From Chlorokybus atmophyticus (taxonomy: Eukaryota > Streptophyta > Chlorokybophyceae > Chlorokybales > Chlorokybaceae): DNA of 64,000 nucleotides. The notes beneath the pieces are model-generated. The model searched no databases and had not been told where the DNA came from. It worked only from the letters and a program-made list of their open reading frames with translations. The stretch is from contig RHPI01003642.1 of assembly GCA_009103225.1 (NCBI GenBank), positions 393,116 to 457,115 of the forward strand. The letters run 5' to 3'. Shown piece after piece: positions 46,737 through 58,613 of this stretch (its first letter is position 1; each line of letters begins with the position of its first letter). The position numbers were made by a program, and so were the translations under genes.

Positions 46737-48217
46737 TTGACACAGGCTATGCCCCTTTAAGAGGACATTCTGCAACATTTCTTGCGAACATGGCAACAGG
46801 TCACAAGTGTGTGCTACATATCGCCGGTGTGACAATGCGTGCAATGTGATGCACTTTGGATGATGTACAGTTACTTGGAGACAACAACTGAGTGAGGTCT
46901 GAAGCTTTGTTATTGTAATGAGAATTTTCTAGGTGCCTTCGGCTCCAGTTCCCCAAGTACGCTGCAGCAAGGAGCATGTGAACAGTACAACTAACAGCCA
47001 TGTCAAATTACACAGCCAATTTTTGCCCGGTGGCTATCATGGCTTGGGCTATGGCTTAATTCGATGAATCGGTCGACAATGATTACTCAATGCAGCCACA
47101 AAGGAAATGCATGTTGAACACTGAACATGCACGGGGAGCAGCAGGCTGTATGGTAAACACAACTTGCCCGTGCGATGGACATTGGCGACCAACCCCACCA
47201 CCTAACCCAACCACCAGCACCTAACTGCCAGTAGTTGCAGTGACAACGGCCAGGACTCGCAGGCACCGCGACGGCCGAAGCGGCGGGGCACAGGGGCCCT
47301 GCGCGAGGGTTACACTTTGAACGGCACCAGGGGGCAGCGGAGGAAGTAACTGCTTGTACATGTATGCATGTCTAACGGGGCAGCCTGTGGGTAGGTAGAG
47401 TGCTAGTGTAGTGAGTAGAGACATGCGGTATGGCATAGCCCGGTGATGTTGTTGCTGTTATTTGTGTTGATGACCGCATGGTATGCCGTTGCAGCAAAGT
47501 GTCTATGCATGCCTAACAGCCCCGCGCATATCATGTACCCTGACCACAACAGCTGTTGCACCAAAATGTTATTGATACTGCTTTAGAACATCTGTGGACA
47601 GGTGATTACTATTGCATGCCATGGCTAACGGGGTGTCGGTGATAGTGTAGGTAGTTAGTGGGGTAGCTTAGTTGTGCGAAGTGGTGTATGGTATATTTAT
47701 TTGCTTGATGTGATGACATGTGATGCTTGTGAGTTTAATGACTGCGAAGGCTATGCATGTGCATTTGTCTTCCAGAATTACTGTACATGGGTGTTAGGTT
47801 AAATGTAATGTGTTTGTTCACATCAATGAAGTCACATGCCACAAGCTTAGGACGATTGCGGTTGTTTGCTAGTGGTCCATGAACGAACGCACGTAGGCGC
47901 AAAACCCCCTAGCCTAGCTTAGCCTATAGCTAAATAAGATTATAAGGTTAGCGTTTTGGTCATTGCTGCTTTGAAATTTGTTTGTTTTCTCATTTTTGCT
48001 TGTATTTTAGGCCCCTTCATTTTACCTCATGCATATTGAGCAGCGCGCAGTATACACCTACTATATTAAACGATGGGTTGATAACATTACTAAGATTTAA
48101 TGTCGTTCAGCGTTTTTGGTTTATAAGGGTATAACGGCCCGGGGTGTTGCGGTATGGTACCTGTCACAGCCCACTCGATCACAAAAGACTTAGTGCTTTT
48201 ATGGTCGATTTGTGGTA
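46737..48217. other. Intergenic region before the transposon
   Basis: No exon chain recognised. It includes the lumenal-protein 3' UTR. Composition shifts from mixed to AT-rich towards the transposon end. Confidence 0.55.
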
Positions 48218-48240
48218 CAGTCTACCCTCGTTAAAGGAAT
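48218..48240 (+). repeat. Left terminal inverted repeat of the transposon
   Basis: Begins CAGTCTACCCTCG directly after a TA dinucleotide; pairs with 51248-51270. Confidence 0.9.
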
Positions 48241-48731
48241 TTGCTTTAAGGGAATAACCCCGCTATGATCATAGATTCATAAAAAGACCAATGGTTTTAC
48301 AAGCAAATATCTTCACTTGGTGGAATAGTCTTGTACGTAATAAGACTAATGTTACCGCATGAAAATCTTAGTGGTGATATGCTCTTATCGGGGTAGCAGT
48401 GCTGTGCGCAAGGGCACAAGCACTTGACTTTGTGCCCTTGTGCCCATGCAAGTGCTGCTGTGCCTTAAGCCGCCACATTAGTTGCAGAGGCACTGGTTAT
48501 CCCCTAAAGGCGCGGCAAGATGCGGCGGCGGCGGCGGCGCGAGGGTTGGCGGCGGCGGGGGCAAAGGTGTAGATAGGTAGCAGTAGACGCCTTGACGGTA
48601 GGAACAGCTGCTTCAAGCTTTGGAGGGCTTGTGCTAAAGTGTGTGTTGTGCACATGCGCGTGTGTACGTGTGCATTATTGTGACTGTTCGCGTGAACACG
48701 AAGGCCATTTCTGTGCGTTATGTAGGTCATC

Positions 48732-50779
48732 ATGTGTGCACCACAGCCCGCTAAGCGTAGCAACATCACTCTCAAGGACAAGAAGCGCATATTAGAGTTG
48801 TATGATGAGTTGTGCGAGAACACCAACGTTAGGCAAGCGGACTTCATTGCTATTGCCAAATCCAAGTTGAAATTGGATATCAAACAGAGTGCATTGTCCA
48901 AGTTGCTGACTGGCCGTGATAAGATAGTTGAGACGCTAGCTCAGGGTGGTAATTTCGCTGCAAGTACCAAGCGCATGCGGCTTGCAGCACATCCCAAGTT
49001 TGAGGATGCATTGTATGCATGGTTTGTACAAGCTCGGGCTCACAATGCCACCATCACAGATGCGATATTGATAGAGAAGGGCAAGGACTTTGCTAGCAAG
49101 TTGAACATAGAGGACTTGAATGCATCACACGGGTGGGTGAATCGGTTCAAGAAGCGTCATGGCATCTCCGCCAAACCATTGCATGGGGAAGCCAACGATG
49201 CAGATGAAGAAGGGGTCGACATGGCCCAAGCTAACTTGCCAGAGATTCTTGAGGACTACGGCGCTGCCAACACCTTCAACATGGATGAGAGCGGGGTGTT
49301 CTACCGGGCTCGTCCACGCCGCACATTGGTCACTGCAAGTGAAGAAGCGAGAGGGGGGAAGAGAGAGAGAAGGATAGGTTCACAATAGCATTGTGTGTGA
49401 ATGCCGACGGCTCCGAGAAGTAGCCCCTTTTGCTGATTGGTACGTCCAAAAGACCTAGGTCTTTTAGGAGCACATGGACTCCCATCCGCATCGGTGTGGA
49501 GTACGAGAACAACAAGAAGGCTTCGATGATGCAGAGGTAAGGTGTTTGACACTATTGCTAGTTGGCAAGTCTGTTAGTGCAAACTGCAAGTCCATATGTG
49601 TGATTGTAAGTTCGTGTGTATGACCAGACGTTGTCTCATGCAGATCTTTAGTCGCTGGCTCTGCAACTTCGCTTTTCAGATGAAGCTGCAGAAGCGCAAT
49701 GTGTTGTTATTGCTCGACAACTCTTCCACCCACGCCTGCAAGTACGGGGTCGCGGGCATGGAGAAAGGGTTCAAGACGCTTCAGGTGGACACTGTGAAGT
49801 GTCTGTTCCTGCCTCCCAACACAACCAGCAAGGTTCAACCTCTTGACGCAGGCATTATTGCTGCGTTTCAGGCCAGGTACGCTGCTGCGTTGCTCTGGTT
49901 ACAAACTGAGTCCGAATTTATTGAAATTGTAAAAATATTTGGGGGGGGGGGGGGGGGGGGGNCCCCTTGTTCGTCAGAGTTTGTAATGCTTTCTCACTTT
50001 GGTCGTGGCAGGTACAAGCGCAAGCTTGTTGCGTACTTGCTGCAGCAATATGATGCCGACCCAACAACCGACTTGCGCACGGTGAAGGTGCAGTTGAGGG
50101 AGGCAATCAGGGGGGGTCGCGAGGCGTACGGGGAGCTCACCGCAATCACCATCTCGAATTGCTCGAGGAAGAGCGGCGTTACCCCCTCTGCTTGGCACGC
50201 GCCAACTCCCGACACTGACGCACGCGAGCAGGCTGTTGTACAGGAGATCGGGGACATCATGCAGCGTCTCCCCATTCCACGTGCGGAGATGCTCTCCCCA
50301 GCTGAGTTCGTTCACGTCGATGACACCCTCCCAACCGAAGCCGGGCAGAGCGATGATGGCATCCTTCAAAGCGTCGGAGGCGTTGAGGGGGCCACCGCTG
50401 AGCCTAATGAGGCTGACGGTGAGGGATCTCATTGCAGTACGTGTGCGTGTATGTGCATGAGTGGGCACTTACAATGCCTTGTGTTGTAGATATCGTAGAT
50501 GATGAGGAGGAGGAGGAATCACCCCCACGTATCACAATGACAGAGTGCATGAGGTTCTTGGATGGTGTGGAGGCCTTCATCGCCACCAATGACTGCCCCA
50601 TCTCAGAGCATCATCAGCTCACCTTACGGCAGCTGCGCGACGTGGTCATCAAGCATCAGCTGTTTGACGCTGGCCGTCAAACCACCATACAGGACTTTTT
50701 CACTGCGGGTGCTTCTGGACATGATGCTAGCACTAGTGGCACTTGTGGCACAGTCGATGAGCCAGTCGAGTTAGAGTAG
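48732..50779 (+). pseudogene. Tigger/pogo-like transposase (CENP-B HTH plus DDE), disrupted
   Basis: Blocks in order: Psq-type helix-turn-helix (ITLKDKKRILELYDEL), CENP-B DNA-binding half (LIEKGKDFASKL, HGWVNRFKKRHGIS), then the DDE domain with NMDESGVFYRARP, LLLLDNSSTHACKYG and KVQPLDAGIIAAFQARY, so all three catalytic Asp positions are visible. Lesions: the frame changes in an AG-repeat near 49345-49370, a TAG stop follows NADGSEK at 49421, and the junction 49538/49645 does not keep phase. An intron from about 49876 to 50011 contains a 21-G run and an N at 49962. A further exon (50490-50779) gives an acidic stretch and the C-terminal motif QTTIQDFF, a PIP-box type sequence also known from Drosophila pogo. 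Some lesions could be assembly errors. Confidence 0.88.
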
Positions 50780-51247
50780 CGTGCATACCATGCATGCACG
50801 AGTGCAGTCTGCAATGCTTGTATTGGTGGTGATGGCCTCGCAGATGCATGCTGCTTGCTCTTGCACACACACGCAAAGCAATATACTCATGTACACATTC
50901 AAGCGGATTCATCACATATTTTACGCATGCGTGCGCGCCATTATACATGCACATAAACACTTGTTGTATCATAACACTTCAAGCAGGCATGTTGTCACAC
51001 AACACCAGGTTACATTGTGTGTTATTCAATTGCTTGATGTACGTAAAACTCGCTATACTGATCATATACATGTGAAATGCACACACTTCGTCAATAGCAT
51101 ATTTATTCTTATAAACGCTTATGCGCTTTTCTGGCAGGACCCCCACTAAAAAAATACATATTCTCTTAACGTTAACAGAATATATATTCTCTTCAACGTC
51201 AAAAGAATAACCCCGTTAGTGGCATGAAAAGCTCCAGGATAAACGTG

Positions 51248-51270
51248 ATTCTTATAACGGAGGTAGACTG
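51248..51270 (-). repeat. Right terminal inverted repeat of the transposon
   Basis: Inverse complement of CAGTCTACCTCCG, followed by TA; pairs with 48218-48240. Confidence 0.9.
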
Positions 51271-53116
51271 TATGTGAAAGGTTCAGTCTATTTTGGCTAA
51301 TAGACTTTGCTCCAAAAGAATAATGCTTTCTGAAGGCTATAAGTTGTAGCATAGCAGTCATGAATTCGCCATTTTATAACAGTTTACATGTGAGTATTGA
51401 TGGTTAAGGGAGTATGCTTAACTGCGAAAAGCATTTTTCGTGTGTTTGTTGTGACGAGCGATGTACTATCAATTAACACTAAGTTCGTCAATAACTGTAC
51501 ACTTATATGTACGGTTACCTCACCTCGTGATCAGGCTCATGTCTTTTGCACCACTTGGTATTCAAGGTTGAAACTTGATACACATATTAACAGCAGCTAA
51601 AGCAACAAGTGTACAAAGTTTTAAACCTAAGGGTTGCTTGTACATTGAATTAACATTATGCTAAGCATCTAAATCAGGAAAAGTTAATGTACACTTTTGT
51701 GTACAATTATGCAAGGCCCTTTGTAGCGTCCATACGGCTCCATTTGTAGGAATTTCGCGGAAGTCGTGAACGCGTCGGATTGCTCTCGTCGAGTACAACA
51801 ACTTTGATTGTCCACTCGTCAACAGATTTTTTCGCTATAAGACGTGATGCATATTTGAATGACAGTGCCACATCATTAGACAGTCCCGTCAGCCCTAAAG
51901 TCGTAGTCGTACGTTAGAAAGAAAACGTAACCGTTATATCGCGCGAAATTTGGAATGGTTTGTCGCTACCTCACGCCGGGTTCTTTCTATTATATCATGC
52001 GCCATGTTATGTAACACCTTCGGTCACGAAGACCGTGCCATGGAGGCCTTTATGAATGTACACTTAAGTGTACATTGATAAAAACCAATGGTAAAAAGCG
52101 ACGCATGACGGCTAGGGTGATTGACTCAATCACAGAGTGATAAGTATTGAGTGATGGGCAAGGTATAATACGAGATGAATGATGTCATAAGCGTAACGTG
52201 AGGGGCGTAAATGTCATGAGTAAAACCACATAAATAGTTTATGTACAAAGCTTGCACGTGGCAAACCTTGAAGTATGTGGCGAGAGAGCAAAGACAAGCA
52301 AACGGTCATGCGATTACATGTGTGCTCTTGAACTATCATGCTCTTAACAATTAAAAGCTCGTTATATCTTGTTTTTAACTTTTGCAAGTTTAATATATGC
52401 TCTTGTACGCAAAAAGCTCAACCCCACTAAAAGCACAAGCTTATAATTATGATTGAGAGCTTGAAAATGCTTTTGGCTAGGGTAAATTGTATATGAGGAT
52501 GTACAAGTGCATATACTTTACTTTTTTGATGAATATATGCAAGTGCATCGTGCGTCAAAGCCTTTGGCATAATACGGGGTGCAGCGGCTCTGTCAGCCGC
52601 GCACTTTGCCCTAATTTAGCCGTTTGATGAACGCATATCGAACTTGTCAACATGCGCCGTTATGCCGTAATATTTTCATCATGCATAATCATACGTGAGG
52701 GGCTATAAGTGATGTGAATGGCGTTGGCAGGCTAGCTTCAAGTTACGTATGTTGCAATTTTTGCAGTGCCATTTTATATTAGCTCATGGGACTGAAGATA
52801 TATCGCAAATTCGTTATTGTATTGTATGGCCTATCCGCACTATTCGATAAAGCTCTCATACGTGCATATGTAGTGTAGTTGTGGAGATGGTTGCCTTTAC
52901 TGCGATTAAGTGCTTGGCCACGGGTCGAGACGATCGGCGACTTATACTGGGCCCGTACAATTGTGTGCTGTTACAGCAGTCTTGACGCCATTGTCGTCAG
53001 GTGTTGGTTATTCTCTCTGTATACAGGTATGCATTAATTCATATGTAAAATTTCAGTGGAAAACATCTGTGTACATGGCAAAACTATGTATATAGGCAGA
53101 TAGTACATACAAACGT

Positions 53117-53145
53117 GTGTATATATATGTATATATATGTATATA

Positions 53146-53209
<64 letters not shown>

Positions 53210-53660
53210 NNNNNNNNNNNNNNNNNNNNNNNNNNNNNNNNNNNNNNNNNNNNNNNNNNNNNNNNNNNNNNNNNNNNNNNNNNNNNNNNNNNNNNNNNNN
53301 NNNNNNNNNNNNNNNNNNNNNNNNNNNNNNNNNNNNNNNNNNNNNNNNNNNNNNNNNNNNNNNNNNNNNNNNNNNNNNNNNNNNNNNNNNNNNNNNNNNN
53401 NNNNNNNNNNNNNNNNNNNNNNNNNNNNNNNNNNNNNNNNNNNNNNNNNNNNNNNNNNNNNNNNNNNNNNNNNNNNNNNNNNNNNNNNNNNNNNNNNNNN
53501 NNNNNNNNNNNNNNNNNNNNNNNNNNNNNNNNNNNNNATATATATATATATATATATATGTATATACATACATATGTGAACATACACATATCTGTGTATA
53601 TACATATATATATACATACATTTATATATGTGTGTATATATATATGTATATATAAATACG
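53117..53660. repeat. (TA)n microsatellite enclosing an assembly gap
   Basis: TATATA/TATATG repeats on both sides of unknown bases 53210-53537. The gap is most simply an unresolved longer TA array. Confidence 0.9.
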
Positions 53661-54056
53661 CGAGAAATATCATGTTGGTATGCTGTTCAAAAGCTGATGC
53701 TGCATTGTCCTGCAATTGTTTTGCATCGGAAAGGTGTATCTATTAATGTCCGTAGATGCATGTACGAAGCCAGGGTTTGATCACTGTAAATGAATGTCAC
53801 GGTAATACTCTCACATAGAGAGAGAAACAGACCAAGCTAAGTAGAAGTGCTATTTATAACCGTCCATGACACAAAACACGATACCATAATCTTAATATGC
53901 TTCAACCAACTTATAAGTTGCATACGAGCATGTTCTACAAGAAGTGTGTGCAATTGACTTCGGTTTGCTTCTTGATCCCATGCGGCTTACAAAGATCATA
54001 AAAAAAGTGCGGTGGTTATATACCGTTGCTGAGTTGGAAACATTAATACACACTTG

Positions 54057-54094
54057 ATATGATTGGTTCTTTGAGCTCAGAGAACCAATCATAT
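54057..54094. repeat. 38-bp near-perfect palindrome
   Basis: Arms ATATGATTGGTTCT and AGAACCAATCATAT around a TTGAGCTCAG centre that is itself nearly palindromic. Confidence 0.9.
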
Positions 54095-54380
54095 GGAGTG
54101 TGGAAATTAAAACTTTTTGGTGAATCAGCGGTGAATCAGCACACCATGATGGCAAGTAGATTTCATTATAATAAATTAACCCCGTGGATCTCTCGCACTG
54201 CCTAAAGCGTAAATGGTAGCGCTAGAGTAGCTGCATCCGGAGGCCGCCGCCAGAGGAACGCCGCCGCTGCAGCACAACGACGCGACAATGCCATTGTTGG
54301 CTCGGCAGCTGAGGGCGTTTATCCTCAAACAAGGATGATTGCCACAAAACCATTAGGTGACGCTCAGCAACATTTACGCC

Positions 54381-54429
54381 ATGTTGTTGCTGCTGCTGCT
54401 GTTGTTGTTGTTGTTGTTGTTGTTGTTGT
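54381..54429. repeat. (CTG)n(TTG)n triplet repeats
   Basis: Four to five CTG units run into about nine TTG units. Not in a recognised gene. Confidence 0.85.
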
Positions 54430-56568
54430 CATGTCATAGCGATAGTCATCTGTGGCTATAATGTTTTTATGTGGTAGCGCGTGCATGTATCAGTTGCGTA
54501 CATGCATGAGAGCGTGCGTGTGTGCGTGCGCGTCAGCGCGCGTGTGTACAAGAGTGATGTATGCAACAAGCATGAAATATGCATGGGCATGATACCCAAC
54601 CGCAGCAACACTCACCTCTACTATGACCAACAGGTTAGACACATAGTCTGCCACTACCTACTTCACTACTCTTAGGCCTCACTCTATCCCTAGTGCCCCC
54701 TCAACCATATTGAATAATTACGTGGTGAGGATGGTGAGGAAAATGCTGATAAGGCATGTAAAAATAATGATGGATTTTAGGAGTGTGGATATATGTTACC
54801 CACTTGCTAAACACAACACTTAGTAGCATTGCATTAACATTTTCATTTGTGCACGGCAATATTTGATGATGATGCTCCTTCAGTAAAGGAATTGCAAGGC
54901 ACGCACTTGCCGCACGTCTTTGATGAGCATTGTTTGACTTATCGGCCAACAATTTGACGGATTGGAAACCCTTTTGCATTTGTTCAGAATTTTGTAAACA
55001 TCGTTGTGACATAACATGGAAGATTATGCCACTGGTGATGGTTGCAATTGGCTGCTATAAGCCTTGCAGCACCCTCGTACAGTTTTGTCATATCGATGTG
55101 ATCATGAGCCGTAAAATGGTTTCATGCTTTATTGAAACGGTTTGAGTGCTTCCGAAATGGGGTTTTTTGTCATTTGTACTGACATATTGTAAATTACAAT
55201 GTGTTGTCAACCTTTATTTGAACATGTATCAGATTTATGATGTTTTTATAATTATTGCAAACAATTGATAGCATATGCTTATTTGTAAAATTATATAAGC
55301 AATGCATCAATTGAGCAACATGTTGCCCTTCAACATTAGTACATCTTGCAATAACATGTATAGCGTGGAGTGACTAATCCACATGCGGCTACGCATGATG
55401 GGTTCTTGTCGTGTATGCCTTTACTCCTCTTTTCCTGTGTCCCTCCAATGTGCATATAGGCGCAAACGGCCGCTGCTAGTGTGGCGGGCAGTTGTTCCAC
55501 CATTAGGTTCGCGGTTCAATTTTAGATGTAACGCGCAATGGTAGAATGCGGTTATGGTAGAGGTTGTTTGCAATCATGAAAGGCCAGCGACAGTCCGTGC
55601 AATTGGCAGGTGGTATGTGTGCGGAGTGTGTAAGAGTGATTGTACATATGTACTCTGAAGCCATGTATACTCGTACAACAATTTCGTTTTCGTCGACTAT
55701 CGCAGTTGAAAACCGGATCGTCGAGTGAACACGGTGAGACTGGCAGCATTGGTACTATTGTGGACAGTTAAATAGGTGATGATAAAACTCAACTTACCAC
55801 ATGTTGCTGGTGTTGAGACATGTGCACACACGAACACACAGCAAGCACACGGCACATTGCGCTCTATCTTACGCCTTGACTGTTAGAGATGACACTCGTA
55901 TGCCATTACTGCATGTCATGCACAGACCGGGGACAAAAGAGCAGCTAAGAGACAGCCATTGCCGATAGACATCCACGCAATGAACCCACTATCACTGAAC
56001 AATGCGCAAATTGCTTGTGGTCTTATACTCCGCTGCACGACGGGAACATGCACACTGTCACACATTTTGGTGCATTTGCCGACACGTATCTCACTGCAGG
56101 AGGTCGTAGCACCAACCAAGTCTCCAGCACGAGATATGCAGCAAGGTCAACTACAACCCATTCTTTTTCACATAGGTATTCCACGACAAGGTGGTCTCGC
56201 CTCCCGGCTCAACTACAAGATTAGCCATATCGCTCCGGTACTCAAGGTACATCTAGTACTTGTTAGCGGACTCGTCAATGCGTGCAGCGTCTCAGCACTC
56301 TTGCAACTTGCCTGGTATACTCAAGCGACAGTTCTGCAAGCCGCAGGCAAGACAAGACACATGGGCACTTGCGATGGCAGAACCTCAATATGACAAATTA
56401 CGGCGTACACCTGAATCTCATGTTGTCTAGGAGCAACGTAGATAGATTGGCACAGGCCTAGCACATGTTTCTCATGCTGTATCACTCACACCTTCAGACT
56501 GAAAGTAACCTAGACAGACTGCACAAGGCAAGCAGATGTCGCTTGTGCTAAGTCACTGAAACCTCTGG

Positions 56569-58613
56569 TTACAGAAACAAGCCTTCAAACAGAGCCTGGT
56601 CGTCAACATTGTCTCCAGCCGGCGAGTGAGCATCTTTGCCTACAGTAGTATAACCAACATATCAGACATGTGCATGCTGCGGCATGGCAAGTGCGGATAC
56701 AACTTTAGTCTAGAGACAACAGAGTACGCACTGGCATCGCCGTGCGCTTTCCCTGCATGCTGTTGATGTTGTTGCTGACGATGTTGCGCGCTGCTGTCCT
56801 GCTGCTTACTGCGGCTGCCAGCTGAGTCCTTCCTAGCACCATCCTTGACAGAGCCACCGCCTGCCTCCTTTTTGCTATGCTTTAATCTCTGGTATTCCTC
56901 ATCCAAGCCATCGAGTTCAGCAGCCTTCTCTTCATACCTGGAAGCACCACCGTTGCATGCTGAGCTTTACAACCAACAATCAAACGGAGGGAGCTGCAAG
57001 TAAAGAAGGTGTTTGGCTGCACCTTTGCCTCTTTTTGGCCTCCCGCTCTTGCTGCTTTTCTAGCTCCTTTTCCTTCTTGTAGTGCAGTTTGTAAGCGCAT
57101 CTGCAGGGGTGTATGAAAACAGTCAGCATTGGCCAGCTGTCGAACATCCCTCCCATTGCATGACAGCGCATGCTTGCTGCTTCTTGCAGCGCAACGCAGA
57201 TACTTACTTTGGACACAGGCGTAGCTTAACGAGCGCATTCTTCTCTTCACCAGCTTCTTTGTACGCGAAGTTTAGCTACACAGCAAGCAGTACTGAGCTC
57301 CTTGGCAATGTGCATGACCCGCGACAAGCGTGTTTAGTCCTACTGACCTCAAAGCTTTGCAGGCCTCTGCGCTCATCGCAAGCCTTGTTGCCACAGATAA
57401 ACTGTCCTGCCAGACGCCCAGTCAAGTGGCATTGATGGGCACTAACAGCGTATGCACTATGGTAGAGCCTCTACCTAACTGTTTCCTACCTCACTCTACC
57501 TGACCGATAACAAGGTAGCAAAAGGTTCAACAACACACACACCTTTTCCGCTGACAAGTTCTTTCTCCACACGCCAACGCAAACCCAGCTGCCGGAGCGT
57601 CAATGAGAAAACTGCAATGCTGTTCGGTGACACATGCAGTCAACACACACAAAGCCAACCTTGCCTTCTTTGTAGCGCGACATGTCTGCAATGCAATACC
57701 TGATAAGTCCACAAAGTCAGTACCACACTAGGTATGCTAACCTCTATGCGTGGGAATATCACACAGCACGTACTCTTTATACAGTTTCTTGTAGTAGCGC
57801 TTAGCTAGCCGGGCTTCCCACGAATAGTCTTCATCGTCTTCCTCGGTGCGCAGGAAGCTGTGTACATGTGTGAACGAACAGAGTCTGCACCACGATGCAG
57901 GAGAGAGAAAACACAATGCTGCGACCAGATGAATACCGGTATGTTTCGCGGAGAATGTCATGATCTGTTTTCACCGGTGCAGAGTCCCTCTGCAAGGCCT
58001 CCTTGCCCTTGTAGAAGAGTGCTGAAATAGGCGCGTGTACATATTGCGCGTTTACAACATGTATATGTACTTGCATCATATCTTGTGCTGATGCATAGAT
58101 AAGGGGATATGACCATGGCAAGTTGCGTACCGTAATCTTGCATGAACTTTGTGTGGCGCTCGTAGGCATTCAAGCTGAGCAGCATGTTGCGGTACCTGCC
58201 AGTGCCAGTGGACACATGTTACTGATCTGCACAATGACTTCAGCACACCTTGCTCACCCATTTGACGGCGTATGTGCTCAATAATAAATTTGGGCAGCTA
58301 CCGTAACCAGACAGACTTTACTTGCAACAATGCTGTCGAGCTTGTGCATGCACTTGCATGCATGCATACGTGCCAACGTGAAGTTGGCAGGTTGCGTATA
58401 GCACATGCATAGGCGGCTGCATGTGCTGTAAGCAGATGTATTACAAGTGTCTGAAAACGCTGTGAATTGTTATGGACTGGCGCTGGACGGACTTGGCACG
58501 TTTCAGCAAGGGCGACAACACGAATGAACCACTCGCTGATAAAGCAGGTGCCCTTACTCGTGGCGTGCAGCTTGATCAAACGCTGCATTCTTCGCGCCAG
58601 CAAACGACGCCAT
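56569..58613 (-). CDS. FRA10AC1: FRA10AC1 homologue, conserved nuclear protein linked to splicing
   Basis: FRA10AC1 proteins are nuclear, and the human protein is associated with the spliceosome. Eleven exons on the minus strand give 291 aa with all phases closing: 58613-58558, 58195-58131, 58021-57937, 57857-57742, 57685-57660, 57588-57543, 57406-57348, 57275-57208, 57100-57023, 56937-56732, 56639-56569. Conserved blocks: YRNMLLSLNAYERHTKFMQD, TDHDILRETYRF, SWEARLAKRYYKKLYKEY, LGLRWRVEKELVSGKGQFIC, NKACDERRGLQS,  KNALVKLRLCPKCAYKLHY with a Cys pair as in a zinc site, then a Lys/Glu-rich helix. The tail DNVDDQALFEGLFL matches the acidic-aromatic end of the family. One exon is only 26 nt. The His/Gln/Ser-rich segment before the tail is variable. 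It is head-to-head with INTS5 (444 bp between starts). Confidence 0.94.

Larger units (their letters stand above)
48218..51270 (+). mobile_element. Complete Tigger/pogo-type DNA transposon (Tc1/mariner superfamily)
   Basis: The 3053-bp element starts CAGTCTACCCTCGTTAAAGGAAT (48218, split here only by mismatches) and ends with the inverse complement of CAGTCTACCTCCGTTATAAG (51270). About 19 of the first 23 terminal bases match. Both ends abut TA (48216-48217 and 51271-51272), the target duplication of this superfamily. A subterminal block GAATAACCCCG occurs near both ends. The interior carries one transposase gene in plus orientation. All three catalytic Asp regions are present, but the gene has lesions. 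Confidence 0.9.
51271..56568. other. AT-rich gene-free region
   Basis: No gene recognised over 5.3 kb. Short TGTACA-centred palindromes occur around 51690 and 52060 (GTACACTTTTGTGTAC and GTACACTTAAGTGTAC). It also contains a (TA)n tract with a gap, a 38-bp palindrome and triplet repeats, listed separately. The longest open frame (55959-56393, 144 codons) has no recognisable similarity. Confidence 0.6.

Noticed and set aside
48591-48731. Earlier transposase start within the TG-rich leader
   Set aside because: The frame lacks an ATG that joins without stops; ATG 48732 fits the family N-terminus.
53034-53746. Long open frames rich in Tyr-Ile
   Set aside because: They are translations of the (TA)n array and of unknown bases.
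55490-55560. GGTTCGCGGTTCAATTTTAG resembling a tRNA 3' half
   Set aside because: No cloverleaf can be completed upstream.
55959-56393. 144-codon open frame
   Set aside because: No ATG context, splice partner or family resemblance. Composition is like the surrounding intergenic DNA; likely chance.
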